Positions 11,412 to 20,958 of a stretch of 64,000 nucleotides of DNA are shown here, piece by piece. The stretch covers positions 60,535,901 through 60,599,900 of the forward strand of contig OY754465.1 of assembly GCA_963575645.1 (NCBI GenBank), read 5' to 3'. The stretch's first letter is position 1, and each line of letters opens with the position of its first letter. Below the pieces are notes generated by a model that was given only the letters and a program-made list of their open reading frames with translations, made no database searches and was not told where the DNA came from. This DNA is from Xanthostigma xanthostigma (taxonomy: Eukaryota > Arthropoda > Insecta > Raphidioptera > Raphidiidae). Made by a program: the position numbers and the translations under genes.

Positions 11412-12536
11412 TTTGGTTTCTACATGCTCATTCAATGGAAAAATACGTTTAACCTCAAATTAATAGAGATTTTTGTTTCTGATTGATCTATGACTGCCAC
11501 GAAGTGACGATAAAGGAGATGTTGAAAATACATGAGTCGATTCGGACTCGTATTTTCAACTCATATATTTTCAACATCATCTATTTTATTTTATTCTCGT
11601 ACTTTCAAGTTTTTAGTTCTTCTTCTCACTCAAAGCGTTTTCTCCTACGCTGCTCAACGATTTATATTAATATAAATCTTTTTATCAAATTTTCTTTGTG
11701 TAATTTTAATGTACTTGTACTATAACATTCCATTGGAATTTTAAATAAAGATATATTTTTATTACTCATGCGGGAAAAGTGGTATGTTTACGCACGCTGT
11801 TACGGTTGAAAAGTAGCTATTTTCATTTGCGTGCGGAAGCTTTATTTGTCGCACTGAAATTATTGTTTGCCGCACGCAAATTCAGAGTTGCCATAGTTAC
11901 CAATACAATAACAATTTTAACTGAATTTTCAACTTTTTAATGATTTAATTTTAATTTTTATTACTTCTAATTTCTTTTTTTAATTCGTAATAAAATTTTA
12001 ATTTAATTTAATTCATAATAAAAAATAGTATGTGCAACTCGTGCGGCATTGTTGCACTAGTTGCACAATATACTATTCTATTTATGTAAAAAAAAATTAC
12101 TGCGATATCAAAAGTGCGGCGGCATCACGATGTCGTTTCGAATAGATCATCGCGTGACGCGTCGTTTCGTCGTATATAGTCGTGCCATACTGCACTTCTA
12201 GCGAAATGAATAATTTGTAATAAAGTATCCCCTTGAAAGGAAAATGCAATAAATAAAAGGAATACGCGCAATGGTCGGGGCCGCCCATGGCTCTCCTCTC
12301 TTATGGATACGCCTCGCTATATTGTATTTAGAAATTACATTACAAAACTACACAATGAAATATACAGAAAACACACCAAGTGGCTGTGTTCAGTTGTTTT
12401 CTGTGTTGTTGTCGTTATTGATAAAAAAATATAATGTATATACTACGACGCATTTTAGTTATAATTTATTGCGTTTTGAAGAAACGCTTTTGTGCGATGC
12501 TGATAGAAACGCTCGGAACTACACAGCAAAATGTAA
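11412..12536. other. No gene seen; contains fragment of TTAA element
   Basis: About 11905-11995 matches the middle of the TTAA elements at 30444 and 33830 (shared phrase CAACTTTTTAATGATTTAAT), so it is a fragment of that family. Sequence near 11550-11610 repeats the region just left of the Tigger copy (TATTTTCAACAYCATCTATTTT). No coding sequence recognised. Confidence 0.55.
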
Positions 12537-12699
12537 TATATATGTTACCGGCCAAACCCGATTTCAGGACAAACTAGTTTGGCCTAGGCCAAACTAGTTC
12601 TACAAACCAGTTTGGCTTAGGCCAAACTAGTTTGTCCTAGTATGAATAGTAGGCCAAACTAGTTTGTCCTGAAATCGGGTTTGGCCGGTAACATATATA
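12537..12699. repeat. Palindromic element TATATGTTACCGG, copy 1
   Basis: The outer ends TATATATGTTACCGGCC and GGCCGGTAACATATATA are inverted. The arms continue through CCCGATTTCAGGACAAACTA. The middle repeats the word AAACTAGTTTGG and its near complements in both orientations. A nearly identical copy is at 63278-63442, and a third element with the same ends but a different body is at 29999-30145. Non-coding. Confidence 0.9.
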
Positions 12700-12837
12700 C
12701 AGAAAAATATTTAATTCTTTGAAGACCTCCCATTACATTTTATCTTACTGAATCATACACTGATGGCAGTTACTACTTACTAGTGACGTAACGAATATTC
12801 GTATTCGCGAATATTAGCATATTTTTTGACATTCGTA

Positions 12838-13762
12838 GGGGAGCGGGGGGCTAGTTGTAACAATTTTTCGTTACTTGGCTATGGAAGCTTATTTGTTGGG
12901 TATTTAGGAAATGCAGCAGTACTGTTCGAATGGTATATTATTCAACTATCGATTTCAAATGAAATTTTGATCAAATCTGTGACGAATTCTTGTAAAAATG
13001 GCTTAGACAAAAGTGACGAGAGTTACAACTTACCCCGTGATTGGGGCTAGTTGTATAACAGGCTTGGGGCAAATTGTAACAGTAGGAATTGAAAACTAGT
13101 TTTCTATTTTTCAAAGATTTATTTAGCAATTGAAACTTTAGGCACGTTATAACAGACATAAACTTTAAAGTTTCATCCTTAATCTAATAGAAAAATATTC
13201 AAACTAACAAAAACATGTTCTTTCTTTTTTTAAACTATAAAAGAACTTTAGGCTCACAGCCATTTATAATCTTAACTACTAAATAATCAGACTTTTGATT
13301 CATTTAGCGTATTTAGCATTAGAAACTGAAGGCACGTTATAACAGACATAGACTTTTAAGTTTTATTCTTAATCTAATAGAAAAATATACGTTACAGCTT
13401 GCCCCATGAAAGTGTTACAACATATCCCACTGCAAGGTTTTTTAAAATAACGGTTATAAAAAAATATATCCCTTATTTGGTGTAAAATTGCAGTTAACAT
13501 AATCAAAGTAAACAAATGCTAAATGTATTTGAATAAATCAACAACTACTGAACAATTTGAAATCAACAAAAATCAATTTTGTACAAACAAAAAAAAGTCC
13601 ATTATCTGGTCTTATCGTAGCGGAGTACTGATCGCGCTCATTTAATAGAATAGGTATTAAATAGTAGGTTAGGTTGAAAAACAAATGAATATTCTTTTAT
13701 TAACTATAGGTAAAAAATGCTTGTTACTACTTGCCCCTGTTACAACTAGCCCCCCGCTCCCC
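12838..13762. mobile_element. TA-inserting DNA element with GGGGAGCGGGGGG ends
   Basis: A 25-bp terminal inverted repeat begins GGGGAGCGGGGGGCTAGTTG and is flanked by TA at both ends. Inside, a block near 13111-13195 is repeated near 13310-13390 (shared GGCACGTTATAACAGACATA). The flanking sequence without the element is present at 54035-54086 in reverse, which supports insertion at a TA. No transposase ORF survives. Tc1/mariner-type behaviour is inferred from the TA duplication only. Confidence 0.85.
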
Positions 13763-13992
13763 TATTTGCAAAATTCGTGCGATATTAATATATGAGAAAA
13801 AGAACATATTTTTTTTAATTTTCACTTTCAATTTTTGTTTTTAATGTTTTTTATATTGACATAAAAAATTCATGATATTTTATAGTTGTTGAATGTGTGG
13901 AGACGAAAAATATCAAAAATATGATAAAACACTTTTCATTTAATGATCAACTTTCATAAAATACATCTTCAGATTAAAATCTGTCTACAATT

Positions 13993-14072
13993 AAAATTAC
14001 AATATCATGAACAATTTTTATACATTAAATAAGCATTCAATGTATAAAAATTGTTCATGATATTGTAATTTT
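13993..14072. repeat. 80-bp palindrome
   Basis: AAAATTACAATATCATGAAC on the left is exactly inverted on the right, with arms of about 34 bp around a 12-bp spacer (aaataagcattc). Non-coding; it is probably a small foldback or a replication-made inverted duplication. Confidence 0.9.
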
Positions 14073-14459
14073 GATTTGTTGTAGTTTTGCTACGAATTTT
14101 TATTAATAGAGATATCATTAGTTTATAAAATTTTTATATTAAATATTAATTAAAGTCAATCTACATAATTAAAATATTGCGAATATATTAATTAACGTTG
14201 TGTGCTGTTGTAATTATAACGTCTTAATTACACTATTAATGGCTAATTCACTTCTTAATTGCGAAGCACTGAAATCATTTAATGTGCGTCTAAGAAACTA
14301 TAATTGCATGCATACATGTGCAATAATATTTAATGATTGTAATCGATCTATACCAGCGATACTCAAACTGTTATTTAACACTCATAGAAAAGCACATAGC
14401 TATAAGGTTATTCGATCGTTTAAATATAGTCATAGTGAAATGGGGTATTGTCAGTGCTG

Positions 14460-14905
14460 CATTAACCTATAAGCAAATTAAGCAATTGCTTAGGGCGTCA
14501 CATCTCAGGGGGCACCAAGAAGCACCACTCAGAAATGAAATAAACCATGTCACCAATTTTTTTTTCTTTTTGTCATGTTCTCAAAAATTTTATCGATATA
14601 CTGGTATGTCTTTAGACGTTAAAAATAAATAATAATTTATTTTTGAAAATGAAAACGAAAAAAACAATATTTCTTAAGGGTTGATTGTATAAAAATGCTT
14701 AAGTTCTGATTTTATAGACAGTTAAACTTTCAATGGAGAGCATTGATTGTAAAATTGAACTTTTTTCCTAAAAATCTATCCTTTTTCACTTTTTTCTATC
14801 AATTAGAATTTTTTTTATAAACTAAACATATTAGAGATGGGGCCCATAAGCAAGAAATGCTTAGGGCGTCAAGGAGTCTTAATCCGGCACTGGGTATAAT
14901 AAAGG
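14460..14905. other. No gene seen; repeat fragments
   Basis: The phrase TGCTTAGGGCGTCA occurs near 14488 and again near 14860, bracketing about 380 bp, and probably marks ends or subrepeats of a decayed element. Small ORFs in this stretch have no recognisable domain. Confidence 0.4.
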
Positions 14906-15040
14906 ATTAGGTTCTCGTATAATTGATCGAAAATGGTTTTATTTTATAGTTTAAAGGTCATTAAGAAAAAGTGTCCATGGGTGCATAGCCTAAAAATCAA
15001 TAGATTTTTAGCTACAGAAATGTTTAACGAGATTTTATAC
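14905..15040 (-). repeat. Family F fragment
   Basis: Contains ATTGATCGAAAATGGTTTTA, AAAAAGTGTCCATGG and AGATTTTTAGCTACAG in the order seen (reversed) at 21.6-22.3 kb and in both arms of the 40.2-40.7 kb inverted repeat. This is one truncated copy of that moderately repeated family. Confidence 0.75.
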
Positions 15041-15518
15041 ATAGCGCCATCTACTAAGAATTCGAAATAATGTTTCAGACAAAAGTGTCCGATTTTTCAA
15101 CGTAAAATACAAATCTGTAATAAAAATTGGGGTACCCATTTAAAATTCCAAAGTTATCCCCGTCCCCAGGAGAGGTGGAGGGGGGTCAAGTTTAGTATCG
15201 CTGAATAGTTCTTTTAAAAACACTGGACACGTGTTTTTTAGTTTTTTAATTCAACGTGCAGTATTCGAAATAATTGACCGCCCCGGTATTTAAGACACAC
15301 CCTGTGTATACTATATATCACTATAGCGGTCCCGTCCAGTTTCACCCGGGTGTAAAAGAACAAATGGGGAAGGGAGGAACATGAGTACACACATTCATCT
15401 TAGTTTACCGAAATGAATGTTGTGTCCAAATTTCATGATGATCGGAGTTACCGGTCAAAAGTTTTTGTCGATAAAAAGCAGTATTTATACTTTTTGTAAC
15501 TAACAATTATTTTTTTAA

Positions 15519-15523
15519 TTAAT
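15519..15523. repeat. Left target-site duplication TTAAT
   Basis: TTAAT precedes the 5' LTR and recurs at 19800-19804 after the 3' LTR. Removing the element and one TTAAT restores the sequence of the unbroken repeat copy near 26270-26285. Confidence 0.93.
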
Positions 15524-15669
15524 TGTAATGTATACTTATAACCAGTATTGTACTTATAATTATTATGTATTATTAGAAAATTATGTAATTTGTAGAAAAC
15601 GTTTTTTTTATATTAAAATTTTATCATTAAAGTGTAAAACGTCTTTTGATTAACATCAAAAACACTACA
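15524..15669 (+). repeat. 5' LTR (146 bp)
   Basis: Begins TGTAATGTATAC and ends AACACTACA. It is very short for an insect gypsy element but comparable with Mag-type LTRs. It is the same as 19654-19799 by direct reading. It carries AT-rich sequence with ATTAAA-like words; I could not identify a clear TATA box or initiator. Confidence 0.97.
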
Positions 15670-15670
15670 G

Positions 15671-15680
15671 TGGCGACGAG
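15671..15680 (+). promoter_or_regulatory. Primer-binding site, tRNA-Ser(GCU)
   Basis: TGGCGACGAG lies one base after the 5' LTR. It is the reverse complement of the last bases of eukaryotic tRNA-Ser(GCU), CTCGTCG plus CCA, so that tRNA is the likely reverse-transcription primer. Confidence 0.85.
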
Positions 15681-15723
15681 AATTGGTACGCGTATTAAAA
15701 TTATTATCTGAAAATAATTAATT

Positions 15724-18700
15724 ATGGCAAAACCACTCGTGGGACATTTAAGGGAATTCGATCATCGCACTAGCAACTGGAACATTTACAAAGCCAGATT
15801 GCTGCAATACTTTTTAGCGAACGAAATAGCAGATGAAAATCGTAAACGAGCAATCTTAATTAATGCTTGTAATGAAGAAGCCTACGAACTCATTTACAAC
15901 CTGAGTGTTCCAATAACGCCAGAAGAAAAATCTTTTAAAGATTTACTAGCGTTATTTGACAAGCATTTTGCACCCATAAAATCCTACTTTCCGGCGCGAT
16001 ATAAATTCTACAATGCGAAAAAGGACAGCAATGAATCCATCACCGAGTGGGCTGCCAGGATAAAAAGCCTAGCAGCACATTGCAAGTTCAGTGATGTGGA
16101 ATTTTCAACCGCAACAAGAGATCGCTTCATAATGGGACTAGAACAGCAGAATTTAATGGACCGGCTATTCGAAGAGAATGTAGATGATTTAACGTTCGAT
16201 AAGGCGGTGGAATTGGCAACGAACAAAGAAGCTTCTCGTCACAATTATGATCTGCCAGGTGTGGAAGTAAAGACAGAAGTTTTCAAGATGTCAACCAATT
16301 CAACTAGACCGAGAAATGCCGCTAAAAAGAAGAGATGCGGAACGTGCGGGAAGAAAGGACACACGAAGGACAAATGCTGGTATAAAGATCTAGAATGTAA
16401 TATATGTCATGTCGTAGGTCACCTTGCTACAGTGTGTAAAAAAAGAAAAGATAATAATAATCACTATTTAGATGACCCAAATGTAAATGCTGATGACCCA
16501 AATGTAAATGCTATAAATTATACAGCTAAGTCGGGAGATTCAACACAGCCTATTAACATCACATTGCAGGTTGAGAATAAAAGTATTAATTTTGAATTAG
16601 ACACTGGAGCAAGTGTGTCCGTAATTTCGGACGACATGTACCTCAAACATTTCTCGCACTGTAAATTACTAAAAACAACAAAATGTTTAGTTGGTTACAC
16701 AGGCGAGAAAATGTTTCCGGTAGGTTTAATTAATGTTAAAATATTTCATAAAAATCAACTAACATTATTGCCTTTATATATAATGAAAAATGGTGGACCT
16801 CCATTGCTGGGAAGAAACTGGTTGTGGGATTTAAAATTGGAAATTCTACCTGCTTACTTTGCTTCTGAAAATACTGACGTAGATAGCATACTCAATAAAT
16901 ATTCGAAAGTTTTTAGCGATAAGTTGGGGCTATTTAATAAAAGTAAAATAAATATTGAATTAAAAGCAGATGCAATGCCCAAATTTTTTAAACCACGACC
17001 CCTAGCATTCGCACTAAAGAATAAAGTAGAGACGGAAATAGAAAGGCTGGTAAATCTCAACATTTTAAAACCTGTAGATTATTCAGAATGGGGTACACCG
17101 ATAGTTCCAGTACTAAAAAAGGATGGTTCAGTCCGTCTTTGTGGTGACTATAAAGTTACTATAAATCCAGTAATCTCAATCGACAAATATCCTTTGCCTC
17201 GAATAGAGGAATTATTTGTAAAATTGCAAGGTGGAAAAGAATTCTCTAAAATTGATTTAACGCAAGCATTCCAGCAAATCGGGGTAGAGGATAAATCTCA
17301 GAATTTATTAACAATAAGTACCCACAAAGGATTGTTCCAGTACACAAGCTTACCTTTTGGTATAGCTTGTGCACCTGCGAAATTCCAAAAAATAATGGAC
17401 ACGCTATTACAAGGCATCGAAGGTTGTGTGTGTTTTTTGGACGATATTGTAGTTACAGGAAAAGACAAAAATGATCATTTGCATAATTTGGAACAGGTTT
17501 TAAATAAACTTCAAGATTCAAACTTAACGGTTTCTAAAAATAAATGCGAATTTTTTAAAAAATCAATAAACTACCTAGGCTACAATATCGATTGCGAAGG
17601 CTTGCACACAAGTAACGATAAGATTGAAGCGATAGTTCATGCTCCCAAGCCTGAAAATATAACTCAACTAAAGTCGATATTAGGATTAATAAATTATTAT
17701 AATAAATTCATTGAGAACAGTGCAAGCATTTTGTACCCATTATATAACCTGCTAAAAAAGAATGAACCTTGGCAGTGGTCAAACGATTGCGAACGTTCAT
17801 TTGAGCAAATTAAAACAATTTTAAGTTCAGCCCCAGTTTTAGTTCATTTTGATCCTAAACTAAAAATTAAATTGAGCACAGACGCGTCAGCATACGGGAT
17901 TTCAGCCATTATTGAACATATCTTTCATAATGGCGATGAAAAACCTATCGCTTTTGCATCGCGCACATTAACCAAAAGTGAACAAGCCTATTCTCAAATA
18001 GAGAAAGAAGCACTCGCGATAATTTTTGGAGTTTCTAAATTTTATCAATATTTACACGGCAATACATTTAAATTGTTAACGGACCACAAACCCCTTATTA
18101 CTATTTTTGGACCTAAAAAGGGTATACCGTTGGTATCGGCAAATCGGTTACAGAGATGGGCATTAATTTTGTCAAATTTTAATTATGAGATACAATATAT
18201 CAAATCCGATAAAAATATTGCAGATAGCTTATCACGATTACCCTTACCAAAAACCGAAATGAGAACTGAAGATAGTGACGCGATCGTAATAAATAATTTG
18301 AATGAAAATACTTGCATTCCTTTGAAGTTTGATGATGTGAAAAGAGAGACTATAAACGACCCAGTGTTACAGGAAGTAATAAACAAACTGAAATCAAATT
18401 GGAATAATAACACTATTGGGGAGTTAAAGCCATTTTTTTTGCAAAGAGATAAATTATCTATAACTGAAGACTGCTTGTTTTATGGACACAGAATAGTCAT
18501 TCCTAAAACACTTCAAAATGAAATGTTAAAATTAATTCATTCTTCTCATTTCGGTATAGTGAAGATGAAGTCTTTAGCCAGATCATACATCTGGTGGCCA
18601 AAAATGGACTTCGAAATTGAAAAAGTCGCAAAAAATTGTGACCATTGTATATATAACAAACCTTCACCCCCAAAATCTCTATTAAAATGTTGGGAATACC

Positions 18701-19581
18701 CAATGAAGCCCTGGGAAAGGTTACATATAGATTTTATGGGACCGTTTCAAAATTTGTACTTTTTAGTCGTTATCGATGCTCACAGCAAGTGGCTGGAAGT
18801 ATTTATGATGAAAAAAATTACATCCGAAGCTACAATCCAAGTTTTAAGAACCATGTTTGCTCGCTTCGGAATTCCTTTTTCTATTGTCTCTGATTCGGGA
18901 ACTCAATTCACTTCATTAGAATTTCAAAATTTTTTAAAGTCAAATAATATTGAACATCTTAGAGGAGCCCCATTTAATCCGGCAACCAATGGCGCAGCGG
19001 AAAATTCCGTAAAAACTGTAAAACACGCTTTGTTGAATGCTATAGGTAAAGGGGAATGTAAAGATTTAAACAAAATTTTATGTAATTTTTTATTGAATTA
19101 TCGTATTACTGCCCATTGCACTACCGGAGAAAGTCCGGCAATGCTCATGTTTGGTCGTCAGATCCGATCTAATTTTGATTTTATAAATCCAAAAGTTTCT
19201 GAAAATCAGGCAACCAACAGTACTGTTCAAGATAAAGTAATATCGGCTCAACAGAAACAGATCAAAAATTATAAAGGGACAAGGGAAGTATCTTTCAAAA
19301 TTAATGATCCTGTTTTAGTACGTGATTATAGAAATATAAACAAAAAAAGTTGGTTGCGTGGCTGTATAAATAAAATTATTGGCACCAGGCATTATTTGAT
19401 TTATGTACCTAGCTTAAATACTATTTGGAAAAGACATTTAAACCAAATTGCAAAAACCGAAAATGATATGACTAAGCATTTTACTGATAATCAGATGACA
19501 AACTTGCCAATTGATTCTCAGGAAAATAAGATTAGACCTAAGCGTATTATTAAACCAATTGACAGACTTATTTATAGTTAA
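15724..19581 (+). CDS. Gag-Pol polyprotein of Ty3/gypsy retrotransposon
   Basis: One 1,285-residue ORF with no frameshift between Gag and Pol. The Gag-like part spans about 1-200. Two CX2CX4HX4C zinc knuckles follow (C205-C218, C225-C238). Protease: DTGA at 293-296 and LLGRNW at 361-366. Reverse transcriptase: D511, then the catalytic FLDD at 571-574 (F in place of the usual Y). RNase H acidic residues: D720, E760 or E762, D787, D834. Integrase: zinc finger H939, H942, C972, C975 and a DD35E core of D1003, D1057, E1093. The ATG lies 54 bp past the LTR and is the first in frame. No chromodomain or envelope is seen. The product would assemble a particle, copy the RNA to DNA and integrate it. 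Confidence 0.97.
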   Translation: MAKPLVGHLREFDHRTSNWNIYKARLLQYFLANEIADENRKRAILINACNEEAYELIYNLSVPITPEEKSFKDLLALFDKHFAPIKSYFPARYKFYNAKKDSNESITEWAARIKSLAAHCKFSDVEFSTATRDRFIMGLEQQNLMDRLFEENVDDLTFDKAVELATNKEASRHNYDLPGVEVKTEVFKMSTNSTRPRNAAKKKRCGTCGKKGHTKDKCWYKDLECNICHVVGHLATVCKKRKDNNNHYLDDPNVNADDPNVNAINYTAKSGDSTQPINITLQVENKSINFELDTGASVSVISDDMYLKHFSHCKLLKTTKCLVGYTGEKMFPVGLINVKIFHKNQLTLLPLYIMKNGGPPLLGRNWLWDLKLEILPAYFASENTDVDSILNKYSKVFSDKLGLFNKSKINIELKADAMPKFFKPRPLAFALKNKVETEIERLVNLNILKPVDYSEWGTPIVPVLKKDGSVRLCGDYKVTINPVISIDKYPLPRIEELFVKLQGGKEFSKIDLTQAFQQIGVEDKSQNLLTISTHKGLFQYTSLPFGIACAPAKFQKIMDTLLQGIEGCVCFLDDIVVTGKDKNDHLHNLEQVLNKLQDSNLTVSKNKCEFFKKSINYLGYNIDCEGLHTSNDKIEAIVHAPKPENITQLKSILGLINYYNKFIENSASILYPLYNLLKKNEPWQWSNDCERSFEQIKTILSSAPVLVHFDPKLKIKLSTDASAYGISAIIEHIFHNGDEKPIAFASRTLTKSEQAYSQIEKEALAIIFGVSKFYQYLHGNTFKLLTDHKPLITIFGPKKGIPLVSANRLQRWALILSNFNYEIQYIKSDKNIADSLSRLPLPKTEMRTEDSDAIVINNLNENTCIPLKFDDVKRETINDPVLQEVINKLKSNWNNNTIGELKPFFLQRDKLSITEDCLFYGHRIVIPKTLQNEMLKLIHSSHFGIVKMKSLARSYIWWPKMDFEIEKVAKNCDHCIYNKPSPPKSLLKCWEYPMKPWERLHIDFMGPFQNLYFLVVIDAHSKWLEVFMMKKITSEATIQVLRTMFARFGIPFSIVSDSGTQFTSLEFQNFLKSNNIEHLRGAPFNPATNGAAENSVKTVKHALLNAIGKGECKDLNKILCNFLLNYRITAHCTTGESPAMLMFGRQIRSNFDFINPKVSENQATNSTVQDKVISAQQKQIKNYKGTREVSFKINDPVLVRDYRNINKKSWLRGCINKIIGTRHYLIYVPSLNTIWKRHLNQIAKTENDMTKHFTDNQMTNLPIDSQENKIRPKRIIKPIDRLIYS

Positions 19582-19644
19582 AAAAAAAAAATGATAATAA
19601 AGTTTTATTTTGTAATAAAGAAAAAAAAATTATGTTTTGCTTAT

Positions 19645-19653
19645 GGGTGGAGG
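19645..19653 (+). promoter_or_regulatory. Polypurine tract
   Basis: GGGTGGAGG lies directly before the 3' LTR, where plus-strand DNA synthesis starts in LTR elements. It has one pyrimidine, so it is an imperfect tract. Between the stop codon and here are two AATAAA words (about 19597 and 19614) that could act as polyadenylation signals. Confidence 0.7.
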
Positions 19654-19799
19654 TGTAATGTATACTTATAACCAGTATTGTACTTATAATTATTATGTAT
19701 TATTAGAAAATTATGTAATTTGTAGAAAACGTTTTTTTTATATTAAAATTTTATCATTAAAGTGTAAAACGTCTTTTGATTAACATCAAAAACACTACA
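19654..19799 (+). repeat. 3' LTR (146 bp)
   Basis: Same sequence and length as the 5' LTR, followed by the TTAAT target duplication at 19800-19804. I found no differences between the LTRs on visual comparison. Confidence 0.97.
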
Positions 19800-19886
19800 T
19801 TAATTAAATAAAATTAAAATAAATTTAAATGTAAGTCTTAGAAGAAAGCAATGTAGAAAATTAAAAAAAAAAAATAAAAATATATT

Positions 19887-19961
19887 CGCCCAACGTATAG
19901 GGCTTGAACCCACGACCCTGATATTGACAGCCGTGTGCTCTACCGATTGAGCTAGCCGACG
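19887..19961 (-). repeat. tRNA-Lys-like segment in LINE-tailed repeat, copy 1
   Basis: Read on the minus strand it gives GGCTAGCTCAATCGGTAGAG (A-box side) and GGGTCGTGGGTTCAAGCCC (B-box side), close to tRNA-Lys. The anticodon stem does not pair and the acceptor ends are degenerate, so it is not a functional tRNA gene. It lies antisense to the repeat that contains it. Confidence 0.8.
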
Positions 19962-20219
19962 TTGTATTCTAACAACGCTAATATGAGTATATTTAGTTAG
20001 TACATTTCACCTGAATAGAAGCTTATTTTTGAGATAAATTTTGCAACATTTTTCATTAATGCTCCGCTCCTAATGGTCGTCGCCTGATTTTATATAGCCT
20101 ATAGCCTTCCTCGATAAATGGGCTATCTAAAAAAAATTTTTTTTTTCAATTTGAACCAGTAGGTAGTTCCTGAGATTAGCGCGTTCAAACAAACAAACTC
20201 TTCAGCTTTATATATAGAT

Positions 20220-20958
20220 GTGTGTAAAAAACGGCTGCGCCTAAAAAAAGTTTCTTTTTATACCTATAGTTTTCCGAGCGTCAATGTGGCCTACCCCTTA
20301 AGGAAGCTGCGGAGGTCAGAAAGTTTGAGAATATCTGGATATAGATCTCTGATAAACATTAATTCTTTCTTTAATGTGTGGAAAACCGTCATTTACATAG
20401 CATTATGTAAAAATATATTTAATGATCGACCGCTTCGGCACATTAGGAACGCAAAGTACTGCACCTTTGATGTGACGCGGCTTTAAGAATAGGCGTGCGG
20501 GAGAGCTGGGTGACGGACGACGCGGAGAGGAGAGATATGGTTTGTCTCTTCGATTTCCTCACTCGTAACGCCCACATTAATTTGAATATGTCAAACCATC
20601 GACGATGAGGTCACCCTAACCTGAGCTGACCTAACATTCAATATCTCGTATACAATCTACATGCAAGATATTTCACAACAGAAAAATCTTAAATTGTTTT
20701 ACAGACTCGCTTAGTGAGATTTTTTTTGTAATAAATTATTTTTTTTTTTGTAATTCAAAACCCATTAAGAAATCTTTGAAACCAGTTTTGTTGGCCAACA
20801 ATTTTAATTTTGTTTATAAATCGTTTGTTTCAGCACTTTTATTTTTTTTTATTATAATTTCGAACATACCTAGTGTGAGAAGATTTGTATTTTTTACAAT
20901 TTTTTTGTATTAGCTTTTGCCGCGTACGTATAACAAAAGATAATCAATTAGCCTAATC
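20220..20958. other. No gene seen; degraded repeat
   Basis: AT-rich sequence with LINE-like phrases near 20250-20290 (tacctatagttttccgagcg) and a GC-richer block at 20490-20540. No recognisable coding domain. Confidence 0.45.

Larger units (their letters stand above)
15524..19799 (+). mobile_element. Complete Ty3/gypsy LTR retrotransposon (Mag-like)
   Basis: A 4,276-bp element with 146-bp LTRs (TG...CA), a 5-bp TTAAT target duplication, a primer-binding site, one uninterrupted Gag-Pol ORF and a purine-rich tract before the 3' LTR. The two LTRs look identical by eye, implying a very recent insertion. There is no env-like third ORF. Very short LTRs, a serine-tRNA primer, a fused gag-pol and double CCHC knuckles together suggest the Mag lineage; that lineage call is inference, since no phylogeny was run. 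The element could still be active because all catalytic residues are present. Confidence 0.97.
15322..20219 (+). mobile_element. LINE-tailed repeat split by LTR element (copy 1)
   Basis: The left part (15322-15523) begins TATAGCGGTCCCGTCC and includes TTTCACCCGGGTGTAAAAG. The right part (19800-20219) holds a tRNA-Lys-like segment in antisense and ends with CAAACTCTTCAGCTTTATAT. Joined across the retrotransposon, these match the unbroken copy at 26084-26646 in order and orientation. The '...CTCTTCAGCTTTATA' ending is typical of insect RTE-type LINE and SINE 3' ends. Confidence 0.88.

Noticed and set aside
16008..18893. Small ORFs on the other strand or frame within the Gag-Pol region
   Set aside because: They are shadows of the long Gag-Pol frame with no features of their own.
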